The notes under the pieces are model-generated. The model was given only the letters and a program-made list of their open reading frames with translations, did no database searches and was not told the DNA's origin. From contig NZ_JAHLQA010000004.1 of assembly GCF_018918125.1 (NCBI RefSeq), forward strand, positions 1-64,000: 64,000 nucleotides of DNA, in the 5' to 3' direction. Positions 53,773-62,427 of the stretch are shown one piece after another; the first letter of the stretch is position 1; every line of letters begins with the position of its first letter. The translations under genes were made by a program, and so were the position numbers. The stretch is from Blautia sp. MSJ-19. Lineage in GTDB: Bacteria; Bacillota; Clostridia; Lachnospirales; Lachnospiraceae.

Positions 53773-55846
53773 GATGTTTTACCTCCCTGTAAAATTTTGT
53801 ATGCATAGTTGTTTTTTCTATCACTCTGTCAAAAAGTATCAGCATTGCCGGCAGGACGGTCAGTACAAGAACAAAGGAAATGACTGCCCCTCTTCCGACC
53901 AGGGTTCCGAGCTGACTTAAGACAAGGTTTGTGGAAATCTTTCCAAGTGCAAGTCCCGCAATCGTCAGGATACCTGCTGAGGTAAGCAGTGAAAGGACGC
54001 ACATGCGGATACTTTCTCTTGCCGCATCTCTTTTGTTTCTGGTACGCCGTTCTTCCAGATATCTTCCGGTAAACAGGATCGCATAGTCGATCGTTGCTCC
54101 AAGCTGTACAGAACTGATGATCAGATATGCAATATAATGAAGTGTTGTTCCCTGCATGTATGGAATCGCGAGGTTGATCCAGATGGACAGCTCGATCACC
54201 AGTGTCAGAATCACCGGAAGTGTGATTGACTTGAAGTTAAACAGAAGAATTGCAAATACGAACGCAATTGCAAGAATGTTAACTCTGCTGTTATCCTCCG
54301 TGATCGTTTCTTTCAGATCCTTGGTACTTGCCAGATCACCTGCAATCTTTACCTCATCACCATAATATTTTTCGCAGATCTTATAAACTTCGTTCAGTTT
54401 CTCTGTCCATCCTTCTTCGGATTCCTCAGTACTCAACGTCACTACAAAACGACTGTAATTCTCTGAATAAAGCTGTGAAAGTGAATCTGACGGAACAAAG
54501 CCATCCGGAATCGTTGATCCCACACTGTCTACATAAGAAATCACAGAAGTTACATTTTCATTATCATTCAGTTCCTCACTCAATGCGATTTCTTTACTGG
54601 TGTCTCCTTTTGGTACCATAATGACAAGTGGATTGGATGCCCCGTATTCATCTTCAATACTCAAAAGATCTCGCCCCATCTGTGTGGCATTCGTACTGTA
54701 AATACGACTGCCACCATAGAGGAAGGAGTTTTCTCCCTGTGCGATAAAACATGGAACCGCAATCACTACTGCGATCAGCAGTGCCGGAATCCAGATTTTC
54801 ATAACGGCTCCTGCAAATTTATGGAAATCCGGGAAAAAGGATTTATGCTGCGTCTTATCAATCAGTTTATAAGTACTGATTGCCAGTGCCGGCAGGAAGC
54901 AGAGTACACAGAGAAGGCTGAATACGATCGCTTTTGCCATGACCCATCCCATATCCGGTCCGATCTTGAACCGCATCAGAATCAGTGCCGCAAAACCGGT
55001 CACTGTTGTAAGACCACTGGAAAGCACCGAGCCTGTGGACTGTTTTACTGCCGCCACCATGGCATCCTGAACATCCTTACCTTCCGCTCTGTTTTCTGCA
55101 AATCTGTGAAGCAGGAAAATGGAATAATCCATGGAAACAGCAAGCTGTAAAACACTTCCTGCTGCATTGGTAACAAAGGAAATCTCTCCAAACATCAGGT
55201 TTGTTCCACGGTTCAGCATGATTGCAATACCAATCGTGATCATAAAAAGTACCGGCTCAAACCAGGAATTTGTTGTCAGTAGCAATACAATAAAGGTCAC
55301 CGGAAGCACAAATAACATGATTTTCTGGATATCAGCGGATGTATGGAACGGTGACAATGCATCTGTGACTGCTGTTCCTGACATGGCATTATCATCACCG
55401 ATAATATCGCGAATCTCATCAACCGCTGCTTTTTTCTCAGTCTCATCATCAACGATTGTCACAGAATAAAGTGCATCGGAATCTTTGTACCACTCATCAA
55501 CAGTATCCTGATCTGCATCTTCCAGTGGTTCATAGATGTCCACCACATCATCTAACCAGTTGACTTCTTCTACACCATCAACCTGTTCTATTTTTTCCTT
55601 ATACTCCAGTGCCTGTGGAATCGTCACATCGTGTATGACCACTCTCATATTCGGCACAGGCTGGCTGTATTCTTCTTCCATCGTGTCGAGTGCAACTGTG
55701 GATGCAGCATCATCCGGCAGGTAATCTGCAAACTTATAGTTTACACCAACCTTTGTGGAAAGCCCTGCACAGACCACCGCAAGAAACACGAAGACTACTA
55801 TGATCATTTTTCTGTGTTTCAGAATAAATGAAGTATAACGTTCCAT
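53750..55846 (-). CDS. MMPL/RND-family transporter
   Basis: The 698-residue protein has two repeats of one helix, a large extracytoplasmic loop and five helices, the RND half-transporter pattern of MMPL proteins. AVSMDYSIFLLHRFAENR and GATIDYAILFTGRYLEER are the two matched helix-4 motifs with the conserved Asp-Tyr. Such proteins export lipids, drugs or peptides by proton motive force. It is controlled with the secreted partner from one promoter at 55910..55938, divergent from a TetR gene. Confidence 0.9.
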   Translation of the reverse strand: MERYTSFILKHRKMIIVVFVFLAVVCAGLSTKVGVNYKFADYLPDDAASTVALDTMEEEYSQPVPNMRVVIHDVTIPQALEYKEKIEQVDGVEEVNWLDDVVDIYEPLEDADQDTVDEWYKDSDALYSVTIVDDETEKKAAVDEIRDIIGDDNAMSGTAVTDALSPFHTSADIQKIMLFVLPVTFIVLLLTTNSWFEPVLFMITIGIAIMLNRGTNLMFGEISFVTNAAGSVLQLAVSMDYSIFLLHRFAENRAEGKDVQDAMVAAVKQSTGSVLSSGLTTVTGFAALILMRFKIGPDMGWVMAKAIVFSLLCVLCFLPALAISTYKLIDKTQHKSFFPDFHKFAGAVMKIWIPALLIAVVIAVPCFIAQGENSFLYGGSRIYSTNATQMGRDLLSIEDEYGASNPLVIMVPKGDTSKEIALSEELNDNENVTSVISYVDSVGSTIPDGFVPSDSLSQLYSENYSRFVVTLSTEESEEGWTEKLNEVYKICEKYYGDEVKIAGDLASTKDLKETITEDNSRVNILAIAFVFAILLFNFKSITLPVILTLVIELSIWINLAIPYMQGTTLHYIAYLIISSVQLGATIDYAILFTGRYLEERRTRNKRDAARESIRMCVLSLLTSAGILTIAGLALGKISTNLVLSQLGTLVGRGAVISFVLVLTVLPAMLILFDRVIEKTTMHTKFYREVKHHEPKSKK

Positions 55847-55879
55847 TTTCGTCCTCCCTTTTTTCTCTTTTTCAAAATC

Positions 55880-55979
55880 AACACTTGTTTATTTTTCAAC
55901 TCGTGGTATAGTATAGTCAGAAGGCAGAAAAAACTCAATAATCAATATTTTTACAGCAGTTTATTTTTCAACACATGTT
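55880..55979. promoter_or_regulatory. Twin candidate TetR operators
   Basis: Two matching palindromes, AACACTTGTT at 55880..55889 and AACACATGTT at 55970..55979, both follow TC and lie near copies of GTTTATTTTTCAAC. They bracket the MMPL promoter and are the natural binding sites for the adjacent TetR protein (inference). Confidence 0.6.
55910..55938 (-). promoter_or_regulatory. Promoter of the MMPL operon
   Basis: On minus, -35 TTGAGT (55933..55938), 17 bases, -10 TATACT (55910..55915); the first candidate operator lies 21-30 bases downstream of the -10. Confidence 0.7.
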
Positions 55980-56051
55980 CATTATTTTGTTCAATCTTTT
56001 GCAAAATTTTTGAAAGCTGTTCCTCATGGCAGCAGAAATGGAGTTATTTTT

Positions 56052-56627
56052 ATGAATACAAAGGGAAAAAACAGAAGTGTTCAGCGCACACAGGCACTAC
56101 TCAAAGACGGACTTACAGAACTGATGCAGACCAAACCGGTACAGAATATCACTGTCCGCGAACTGACCGACCATGTCAATCTGAACCGTGGAACCTTTTA
56201 TCTGCATTACAAGGATATCCAGGATCTTCTGGAACACCTGGAAAATGATATACTGGATGAATTTATTGAAATCACCAATTCCCATCAGCCACAGGATATG
56301 AAGGGAAAACCATTCCCGCTGATCTGCGATCTTTATAAGTTTCTTGAAAAGAATTCAGATTTTGTGAGACTTATCCTAGTCAATAATCAGGAACAGAATT
56401 TTGAAAATCGATTAAAAGATATTCTCCGTGAACGCTGCACAAAGGACTGGGACGAGATTTTCGCCAACGCGGATCCCAAACTGAGTGAAATCTACTCTTC
56501 CTATGTGCTGTCCGGCTGCATCGGCATCATCGAAAACTGGATCCGAAATGACACCCGCCAGAGCCCGGAAGAACTCGCCCGTTATACGGAGGATATTATG
56601 CTGAAGGGGTTGAATATACTGAAATAA
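56052..56627 (+). CDS. TetR-family transcriptional regulator
   Basis: The 191-residue protein has the TetR N-terminal helix-turn-helix: RTQALLKDGLTELM, then ITVRELTDHVNLNRGTFYLH. The C-terminal ligand domain resembles the TetR-C group of small AcrR-like proteins (VLSGCIGIIENWIRND). The ATG at 56052 has GGAG 8 bases upstream. It is divergent from the MMPL pair and is the likely repressor of that pair. Confidence 0.9.
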   Translation: MNTKGKNRSVQRTQALLKDGLTELMQTKPVQNITVRELTDHVNLNRGTFYLHYKDIQDLLEHLENDILDEFIEITNSHQPQDMKGKPFPLICDLYKFLEKNSDFVRLILVNNQEQNFENRLKDILRERCTKDWDEIFANADPKLSEIYSSYVLSGCIGIIENWIRNDTRQSPEELARYTEDIMLKGLNILK

Positions 56628-56664
56628 ATCAGCCAGGGCAGCCCGTTCGGACTGCCCTGCTTCA

Positions 56665-56710
56665 CAAAAAATCCCACAAACTGTTATCTTACAGTTCATG
56701 GGATTTTTTT
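56665..56710. terminator. Bidirectional terminator between tetR and FAD oxidoreductase genes
   Basis: AAATCCCA and TGGGATTT enclose an inner ACTGT/ACAGT stem, with A6 and T7 flanks, so it can work in both directions. A GC hairpin AGGGCAG/CTGCCCT lies just before it on plus. Confidence 0.92.
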
Positions 56711-56728
56711 ATCTTATATCTGATTGGC

Positions 56729-58099
56729 TTAGTTCTGCTCTACGATATGTCTAGCTACGTAAATACCGCTTGCAGATGCGTGGGACAGGGAGTGGGTGAC
56801 ACCACTTCCATCTCCAATCACGTACAGACCCTTGTGGCAGCTTTCGAGGTTGTCGTCGATCTCAACTTCCATGTTGTAGAATTTAACTTCCACACCGTAC
56901 AGAAGGGTATCGTCGTTTGCAGTTCCCGGTGCTACTTTGTCCAGGGCGTAGATCATCTCAATGATTCCGTCCAGGATACGTTTCGGAAGTACGAGGCTTA
57001 AGTCTCCAGGTGTTGCTGTAAGAGTTGGTCTTACCAAGCCTTCTTCCACACGTTTCACGGTACTTCTACGTCCACGTACAAGGTCACCAAAACGCTGTAC
57101 GATAACACCACCACCAAGCATGTTGGAAAGTCTTGCGATACTTTCGCCGTATCCGTTACTGTCCTTAAATGGCTCAGAAAAATGCTTGGAAACGAGAAGT
57201 GCGAAGTTTGTATTCTCTGTCTTCTTCTCATCACCTTCATAGCTGTGGCCATTTACCGTGATGATGCCGTTGGTATTTTCGTTTACTACGATTCCGTTCG
57301 GGTTCATGCAGAAAGTACGGACGTTATCTTCGAATTTCTCTGTACGATACACGATCTTGCTCTCATACAGTTCATCCGTCAGATGTGAGAAGATAACTGC
57401 CGGAATCTCAACACGCACACCGATATCCACACGGTTTGATTTGGTCGGGATCTTCAGGTCTTTACAGACAGTTTCCATCCATTTGCTTCCGCTTCGTCCA
57501 ACAGAAACAATACATTTCTTACATTCATAAGAACCTTTTTCACAGATTACACGATATCCGTCTTCCAACACTTCCAGTTTCTGTACCGGTGTGTCGAAAT
57601 AAAAATCCACATGATCTTTCATTGCATTGTACAGGTTCTCAAGAACGATATAATTGATATCTGTTCCCAGATGACGCACAGATGCATCCAGCAGGTTCAG
57701 TTTGTTCTGCAGGCAGAGTTTCTTGAACTTGGTTCCTGCTGTGGAATAAAGCTTGGTTCCCTGACCGCCATATTCCATATTGATATCGTCAACGTATTTC
57801 ATCAGCTCAATTGCCTGGCTCTTGCCGATATGCTCGTACAGGGTTCCGCCGAAATCGTTGGTGATATTATATTTTCCATCGGAGAATGCTCCTGCGCCAC
57901 CGAAACCGCACATGATCGAACATCTCTTACAGTTGATACAGTTCTTTATCTTCTTGCCGTCGATCGGGCATTTTCTCTTCTCAAGGGAATATCCCTCTTC
58001 AAAAACTGCCACTTTACAATCTGGCTTTTCTTTCATTAATTCATACGCTGCAAAAATTCCTCCAGGACCAGCGCCGATAATGATCACATCATAGTTCAT
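56729..58099 (-). CDS. FAD-dependent dehydrogenase (COG2509-like)
   Basis: The 456-residue protein starts with the dinucleotide-binding motif VIIIGAGPGGIFAAYEL, then a six-Cys stretch between about 44 and 66 (KCPIDG, NCINCKRCSIMCG), which hints at a metal or redox centre. It continues with SVGRSGSKWM and ends with YVIGDGSGVTHSLSHASASG (second FAD contact). This is the uncharacterised COG2509 group of FAD proteins. Substrate unknown. Its leader of about 190 bases contains structured elements. Confidence 0.85.
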   Translation of the reverse strand: MNYDVIIIGAGPGGIFAAYELMKEKPDCKVAVFEEGYSLEKRKCPIDGKKIKNCINCKRCSIMCGFGGAGAFSDGKYNITNDFGGTLYEHIGKSQAIELMKYVDDINMEYGGQGTKLYSTAGTKFKKLCLQNKLNLLDASVRHLGTDINYIVLENLYNAMKDHVDFYFDTPVQKLEVLEDGYRVICEKGSYECKKCIVSVGRSGSKWMETVCKDLKIPTKSNRVDIGVRVEIPAVIFSHLTDELYESKIVYRTEKFEDNVRTFCMNPNGIVVNENTNGIITVNGHSYEGDEKKTENTNFALLVSKHFSEPFKDSNGYGESIARLSNMLGGGVIVQRFGDLVRGRRSTVKRVEEGLVRPTLTATPGDLSLVLPKRILDGIIEMIYALDKVAPGTANDDTLLYGVEVKFYNMEVEIDDNLESCHKGLYVIGDGSGVTHSLSHASASGIYVARHIVEQN

Positions 58100-58444
58100 G
58101 CCTTTTCCTCCTTGTAAGCATTACTTCCCATTTGTTTATATACCTCATCCATATGTGACAGGGAACATTCCCCGTTGCATAAAAAAAGCTGTCGCAGAAG
58201 GTATCGTGACGGGTTCTGTCACTTCCATTCATTACGGCAGTTGGAAAAATGGCTACTGTTTATTCCGTTCACAGCAACTTAAACATAATCCTTATCTATA
58301 CTACAGGATTCTCTCATTTTTGTCAAGCATTGTTTTTCCATGAAAATCAGATGTTTTTCTGCAAAACACAAAAGTGGCTGCAGTCTATGTCAAACCGTAA
58401 AAAGCACCGCCTTCTCAGACAGTGCTTCGTTACTGCTGTTCTTC
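58100..58444 (-). promoter_or_regulatory. Leader region of the FAD oxidoreductase gene
   Basis: This 345-base gap holds the promoter of the FAD gene: -35 TTGACA (58321..58326), 17 bases, -10 TAGTAT (58298..58303). The leader of about 190 bases contains GTGAC/GTCAC and GCTGT/ACAGC pairs and a GACAGCTTTTTTTATG stretch that could be an attenuator. I could not assign it to a known riboswitch. Confidence 0.6.
58396..58427 (-). terminator. Intrinsic terminator after the TspO gene
   Basis: On minus, AAGCAC and GTGCTT surround a 14-base loop and are followed by TTTACG. Confidence 0.75.
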
Positions 58445-58912
58445 TCAGTTGAGCAGAAAAATAAAGAAATTCAGATAACCTGCAAAGGTCAGCCACACCA
58501 GATACGGAATCATCAGATATCCGGCATTCTGTGAGATTTCTGAAAATGACTTCATGCAAAGGTATACCAGATACCACAAAAGAAGCAGCCATACAAATGC
58601 AAAGAGATACCATCCTGCATTAAAGAAAAATACCGGCCACAGGAAATTTACCGCTAACTGCAGCCCATACAGTGTCAGTGCTTTTTTACGTTCTTCTGTT
58701 TTTGGTGAAATCGCAACGAGATAAGAAGCTGTTCCCATCATCGCAAACAGCCCTGTCCATACTACAGGAAATACCCAGCCCGGCGGTGTCAGAGGCGGCT
58801 GTTTTAATTTTTCAAACGTATCCATGCTTCCCTGCGTAAGAAAGCCTGAAACTGCCCCGACTCCAAGTGGCACCGCCAGCGCAGTCAGCAGTGTTTTTGT
58901 TTTTTTCTTCAA
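58445..58912 (-). CDS. tspO: TspO/MBR-family membrane protein
   Basis: The 155-residue protein has five membrane helices and the TspO signature LTPPGWVFPVVWT followed by a mid-protein helix with AVNFLWPVFFF. TspO binds porphyrins or steroids and is linked to stress and tetrapyrrole regulation. The start is probably TTG at 58912, with AGGAGG 7 bases upstream. Confidence 0.93.
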   Translation of the reverse strand: MKKKTKTLLTALAVPLGVGAVSGFLTQGSMDTFEKLKQPPLTPPGWVFPVVWTGLFAMMGTASYLVAISPKTEERKKALTLYGLQLAVNFLWPVFFFNAGWYLFAFVWLLLLWYLVYLCMKSFSEISQNAGYLMIPYLVWLTFAGYLNFFIFLLN

Positions 58913-59031
58913 AAAAATTCCTCCTGTTCTCATCATCACTGTCTAGTGTATGAAAAACAGAAGGAATTATGCGTTACTGTGCACATTGTTCACAGCAACT
59001 TTTTTCGGCTAAAATTTTAATTTATCGCTTC

Positions 59032-60354
59032 TTACATCCAGAACGAGAACAGGAAGCTTGCGATGATCAGCACGATACCGCCTCCAAGTCTGGAAGAAAG
59101 CTGAGCGTACGCCATCAGATCCATACGTTTTGCTGCACCAAGTACGGCAACATCTCCGTTTCCACCGCGATTTGCCATGCACAGACCTGCTGTGATTGCA
59201 GAATCGATCGGATAAAATCCAACAAGCTGTCCAACCAGAGCTGAACCAACGATCGCGCCGATAACGATCAGAAGCGCAATTACTACATTGGATACTGTAC
59301 ATGCAGAAACCAGTTCACCAAGGTCAAAGTCAAAACCAAGACCGGCCATCATAACAACCGCGAATGCTTTGTTCACGAACTTCTGAAGACGTTTTGCACC
59401 TGCACGGATATTTTTCGGGATCACACCAGTTGCAGACAGAATAACTACAAACACGATCATGTATGCATATTCATGAATCGGTGCTCCAAAGATTGTCGGC
59501 AGGATATATCCGGAAAACAGCTGTCCGACAGCATAGCTTCCGAAGATTACCATGATTGCACCGCACATATCGGAGAATGTTGGCTCTTCTTCTTTTTTAT
59601 CTGCAACATCAAAATTGCTGTTTCGAAGAAGTGTCTTTTTGTCACCGGTCAGCTTCGGACATTTATCGCCCAGTGCATTTAAAAGTGCACCACCAATGAT
59701 GGACATGATATTCGCAATCGTCAGGATAACAATTGCAAAAGCATAGTAACTTACCGCTGACTGTCCTGTTACCTTTTCATAGATTTCAGACATCGGTACA
59801 GCTCCTGCACCGTTTCCACCGCCCATAACAGGAAGTACATATTTCAGAATAACCGTTGTCGGATCAATCCCGAAGATCAGACCGCCAAGTGCACCGAATG
59901 CCATTGCTGCTACAAGACCGCCAAGGATTGCCGGGAAATATCCGACAAAGGATTTCAGGAGAATCTTCTTTTCCAGTGAAAGTACAGATCCTGTGATCAG
60001 GATAATGATCCAGATCGTTGTAAATCCAACAGTATCTCCTCCGATAAATTCGTTGATCGGATCCAGATACACTTCCGGAATCAGAGATAACTGGCGGATG
60101 ATCGCAGTTCCAAAAAATGCAGCCAGCACACCGCCGCCGATATAAGTATTCCAGATTGGCAAACGCTCGCCAAGTTCAAAAAACAGAACTCCGTAAGCAA
60201 TGATCAGTACCATGATGCTTGCGAAATCAGTTCCTAATGCTCCAAGCCATGCTGCCGCAATGACAACAATACAGCCAATGACCGTAATATACCATGGAGC
60301 ACCGTATAATTTTAGGTCACTTAATGAATTCTTTTTCGCAGACTTTTCAGTCAT
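59032..60354 (-). CDS. 2-hydroxycarboxylate transporter (2HCT family)
   Basis: The 440-residue protein has about 11 membrane segments and the 2HCT GGxG loops PVMGGGNGAGAVPMSEIY and NRGGNGDVAVLGAAKRM. The family (CitS, MleP, CimH) moves citrate or malate with Na+ or H+, or exchanges them for lactate. Its substrate is unknown. No citrate lyase or malolactic genes lie next to it. Confidence 0.93.
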   Translation of the reverse strand: MTEKSAKKNSLSDLKLYGAPWYITVIGCIVVIAAAWLGALGTDFASIMVLIIAYGVLFFELGERLPIWNTYIGGGVLAAFFGTAIIRQLSLIPEVYLDPINEFIGGDTVGFTTIWIIILITGSVLSLEKKILLKSFVGYFPAILGGLVAAMAFGALGGLIFGIDPTTVILKYVLPVMGGGNGAGAVPMSEIYEKVTGQSAVSYYAFAIVILTIANIMSIIGGALLNALGDKCPKLTGDKKTLLRNSNFDVADKKEEEPTFSDMCGAIMVIFGSYAVGQLFSGYILPTIFGAPIHEYAYMIVFVVILSATGVIPKNIRAGAKRLQKFVNKAFAVVMMAGLGFDFDLGELVSACTVSNVVIALLIVIGAIVGSALVGQLVGFYPIDSAITAGLCMANRGGNGDVAVLGAAKRMDLMAYAQLSSRLGGGIVLIIASFLFSFWM

Positions 60355-60492
60355 TTTTCCTCCGTATACATAAGTTTGGATTTAGTGCGCACCAGATTTA
60401 TGCATAACATTATTATAAGCCCCGCCTGCCCCGAAAAAAAATAATTTTAATGCATGATGCTATTGTAATCTGGAATATTTATAGTTTTTACA

Positions 60493-60540
60493 CAAAAAAG
60501 CACAGTCAAAAAGGAATTCTCCCTTCTGCTGTGCTTCTTT
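60493..60540 (-). terminator. Intrinsic terminator after AGCS symporter 2
   Basis: On minus, AAGCACAG and CTGTGCTT, with an inner GAA/TTC region, are followed by TTTTG. Confidence 0.9.
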
Positions 60541-60569
60541 CCTATAAGATTTGTGCGTAAATATGGCTC

Positions 60570-61985
60570 TTAGAGTTTATGTTTCTCTGCTTTGAAGAAA
60601 TCTTTTGTTTCTTTAGCAACAACTCCGCTCAGTGCAAACAGTGCGATCATGTTCGGAATTGCCATCAGACCATTAAAGATATCTGCGATGGTCCATACAG
60701 CACTTACTGTCATGTATGGTCCGATAAATACTGCGATAATATATAACCAGCGGTATACGATAATCTTCTTCTGATGTCCGTTTGTCAGGTATTCCAGGCA
60801 GCGTTCACTGTAGTAATCCCATCCGAGGATTGTTGTAAATGCGAAGAAGACAAGACAGAGCATCAGTACAAATGCTGTGAATTTAGCCGGGAACGGAAGT
60901 CCGTGCTGGAATGCATAGGTAGTAACCTGCACACCTTCGATTCCTTCTACCTGCCATGCCCCTGTCAGGACGATGGAAAGACCTGTCATCGTACAGATAA
61001 TGATCGTATCAATAAAAGTACCTGTCATGCTGACAAGACCCTGACGTACCGGTTCTTTTGTCTGCGCTGCTGCTGCTGCGATCGGTGCACTACCAAGACC
61101 AGCCTCATTTGAGAAGATTCCTCGTGCAACACCTTTCTGCATTGCTACGATCATAGAACCAACCACACCACCGGTTACTGCACTTGGATTAAATGCTGCT
61201 TTGACAACCGTTACGATTGCTGCCGGAATTTCTGTAATATTGCAGATGATCAGTGTAACACTGAAAATGATATAGATCACTGCCATAAATGGTACAATGA
61301 TCTGGCTTACAGTTGCGATTCGTTTCAGTCCACCGATCAGGATCGCTGCTACACAGAATGCAAGGATCAGAGAAGAAACAACAACTGCGATGGAATACTG
61401 TCCCAGGAATGGGATATTGATGCAGTTTGTCTTGTCCGGATCAAAGAAGTTCTGTACAGCACTGGAAATACCATTTACCTGGCTGAATGTACCGATACCA
61501 AAAAGGCCTACACAGACACCAAAGAATGCAAAAACTTTACCAAGCCATTTCCATTTCGGTCCCATACCTTTCTCGATATAATAGAATGGTCCGCCAAGGC
61601 TGTGTCCGTCTTCTGCAACCACACGGTATTTTACCGCCAGAAGACCTTCGGAATATTTGGTTGCCATTCCGAAGAATGCTGCCACGATCATCCAGAAAAG
61701 TGCTCCCGGACCTCCGGCACAGACTGCTGTTGCAACACCTACGATATTACCGGTACCGATGGTTGCGCTCAATGCTGTACACAGAGCTGCAAAACTGGAG
61801 ATCTCACCGTCTCCTTCTTCTTCATTCTTGAACATCCATTTCAGTGCCAATGGAAGACGGCGTACCTGAAGCAGCCCAAGTCTGCTGGTAAGAAGAACAC
61901 CACCGGCTATAATCAGTACCATAAGCGGCACGCCCCAGACTTTGTCATCCACTGCAACTAAGAAATTGTTGATTGCTTCCCACAT
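60570..61985 (-). CDS. Sodium:alanine/glycine symporter (AGCS family), copy 2
   Basis: The 471-residue protein has the AGCS signature ATIGTGNIVGVATAVCAGG and later SNEAGLGSAPIAAAAAQT. It is a paralog of the symporter at 43586..44965. The leader carries a tandem glycine riboswitch, so the natural substrate is likely glycine (inference from control, not from sequence). Confidence 0.95.
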   Translation of the reverse strand: MWEAINNFLVAVDDKVWGVPLMVLIIAGGVLLTSRLGLLQVRRLPLALKWMFKNEEEGDGEISSFAALCTALSATIGTGNIVGVATAVCAGGPGALFWMIVAAFFGMATKYSEGLLAVKYRVVAEDGHSLGGPFYYIEKGMGPKWKWLGKVFAFFGVCVGLFGIGTFSQVNGISSAVQNFFDPDKTNCINIPFLGQYSIAVVVSSLILAFCVAAILIGGLKRIATVSQIIVPFMAVIYIIFSVTLIICNITEIPAAIVTVVKAAFNPSAVTGGVVGSMIVAMQKGVARGIFSNEAGLGSAPIAAAAAQTKEPVRQGLVSMTGTFIDTIIICTMTGLSIVLTGAWQVEGIEGVQVTTYAFQHGLPFPAKFTAFVLMLCLVFFAFTTILGWDYYSERCLEYLTNGHQKKIIVYRWLYIIAVFIGPYMTVSAVWTIADIFNGLMAIPNMIALFALSGVVAKETKDFFKAEKHKL

Positions 61986-62142
61986 CTCAAAAAGTTCTCC
62001 TTATGTATGTATTTTTCAGCATCATAAAAAGGGAAATTAAAATAAGAATCATTCTCTGATAAAAATTAGAATCTCTGAAACTCAGACTATAAAAAATAGA
62101 ACTAATAAAAGAATACACTGTCAGGATGTAGTTACTAAAAGC

Positions 62143-62326
62143 ATCCTCTGTCCTTTTGCCTGAGAGATTCAAGACGTTTACACGTCGCTTGCACCTTCGG
62201 CCCCTGTATCGAAACAGGTGTCTCCAGAGATACGATCCATTTACAGTTTCTGTCCGAAATCACGGATACCTGAGAGTTTTACTCCTTCGGTGGGCTTACG
62301 CCTCTTTCCTGCAAACTTCTCCTCGT
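62143..62326 (-). promoter_or_regulatory. Tandem glycine riboswitch
   Basis: On minus, two aptamers follow each other. The first holds CACCGAAGGAGTAAAACTCT and then CAGGTATCCG; the second holds GGCCGAAGGTGCAAGCG and AATCTCTCAGGCAAAAGGA. These are the conserved glycine-aptamer cores. About 155 bases of A/T-rich leader separate the second aptamer from the symporter start; I did not find a clear terminator there. Confidence 0.93.
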
Positions 62327-62346
62327 TATTGCTGTTACTGCGTTAT

Positions 62347-62375
62347 ACTATAGTGCTAAATCGCAAAAAAGTCAA
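62347..62375 (-). promoter_or_regulatory. Promoter of the glycine-riboswitch symporter
   Basis: On minus, -35 TTGACT (62370..62375), 17 bases, -10 TATAGT (62347..62352). The -35 is inside the 3' arm of the leuC terminator. Confidence 0.82.
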
Positions 62376-62411
62376 GATAGGAAAAATTATTCTTCCCTCT
62401 TGACTTTTTTT
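62365..62411 (-). terminator. Intrinsic terminator after leuC
   Basis: On minus, AAGTCAAGA and TCTTGACTT form the outer stem with an inner GGAA/TTCC pair set, followed by TTTT. Its 3' arm supplies the -35 of the next promoter. Confidence 0.85.
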
Positions 62412-62427
62412 GTATTGCAAATTTTTA

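Noticed and set aside
61987-62353. Small frames over the glycine riboswitch
   Set aside because: The aptamer cores are conserved RNA sequence, and the frames lack ribosome sites.
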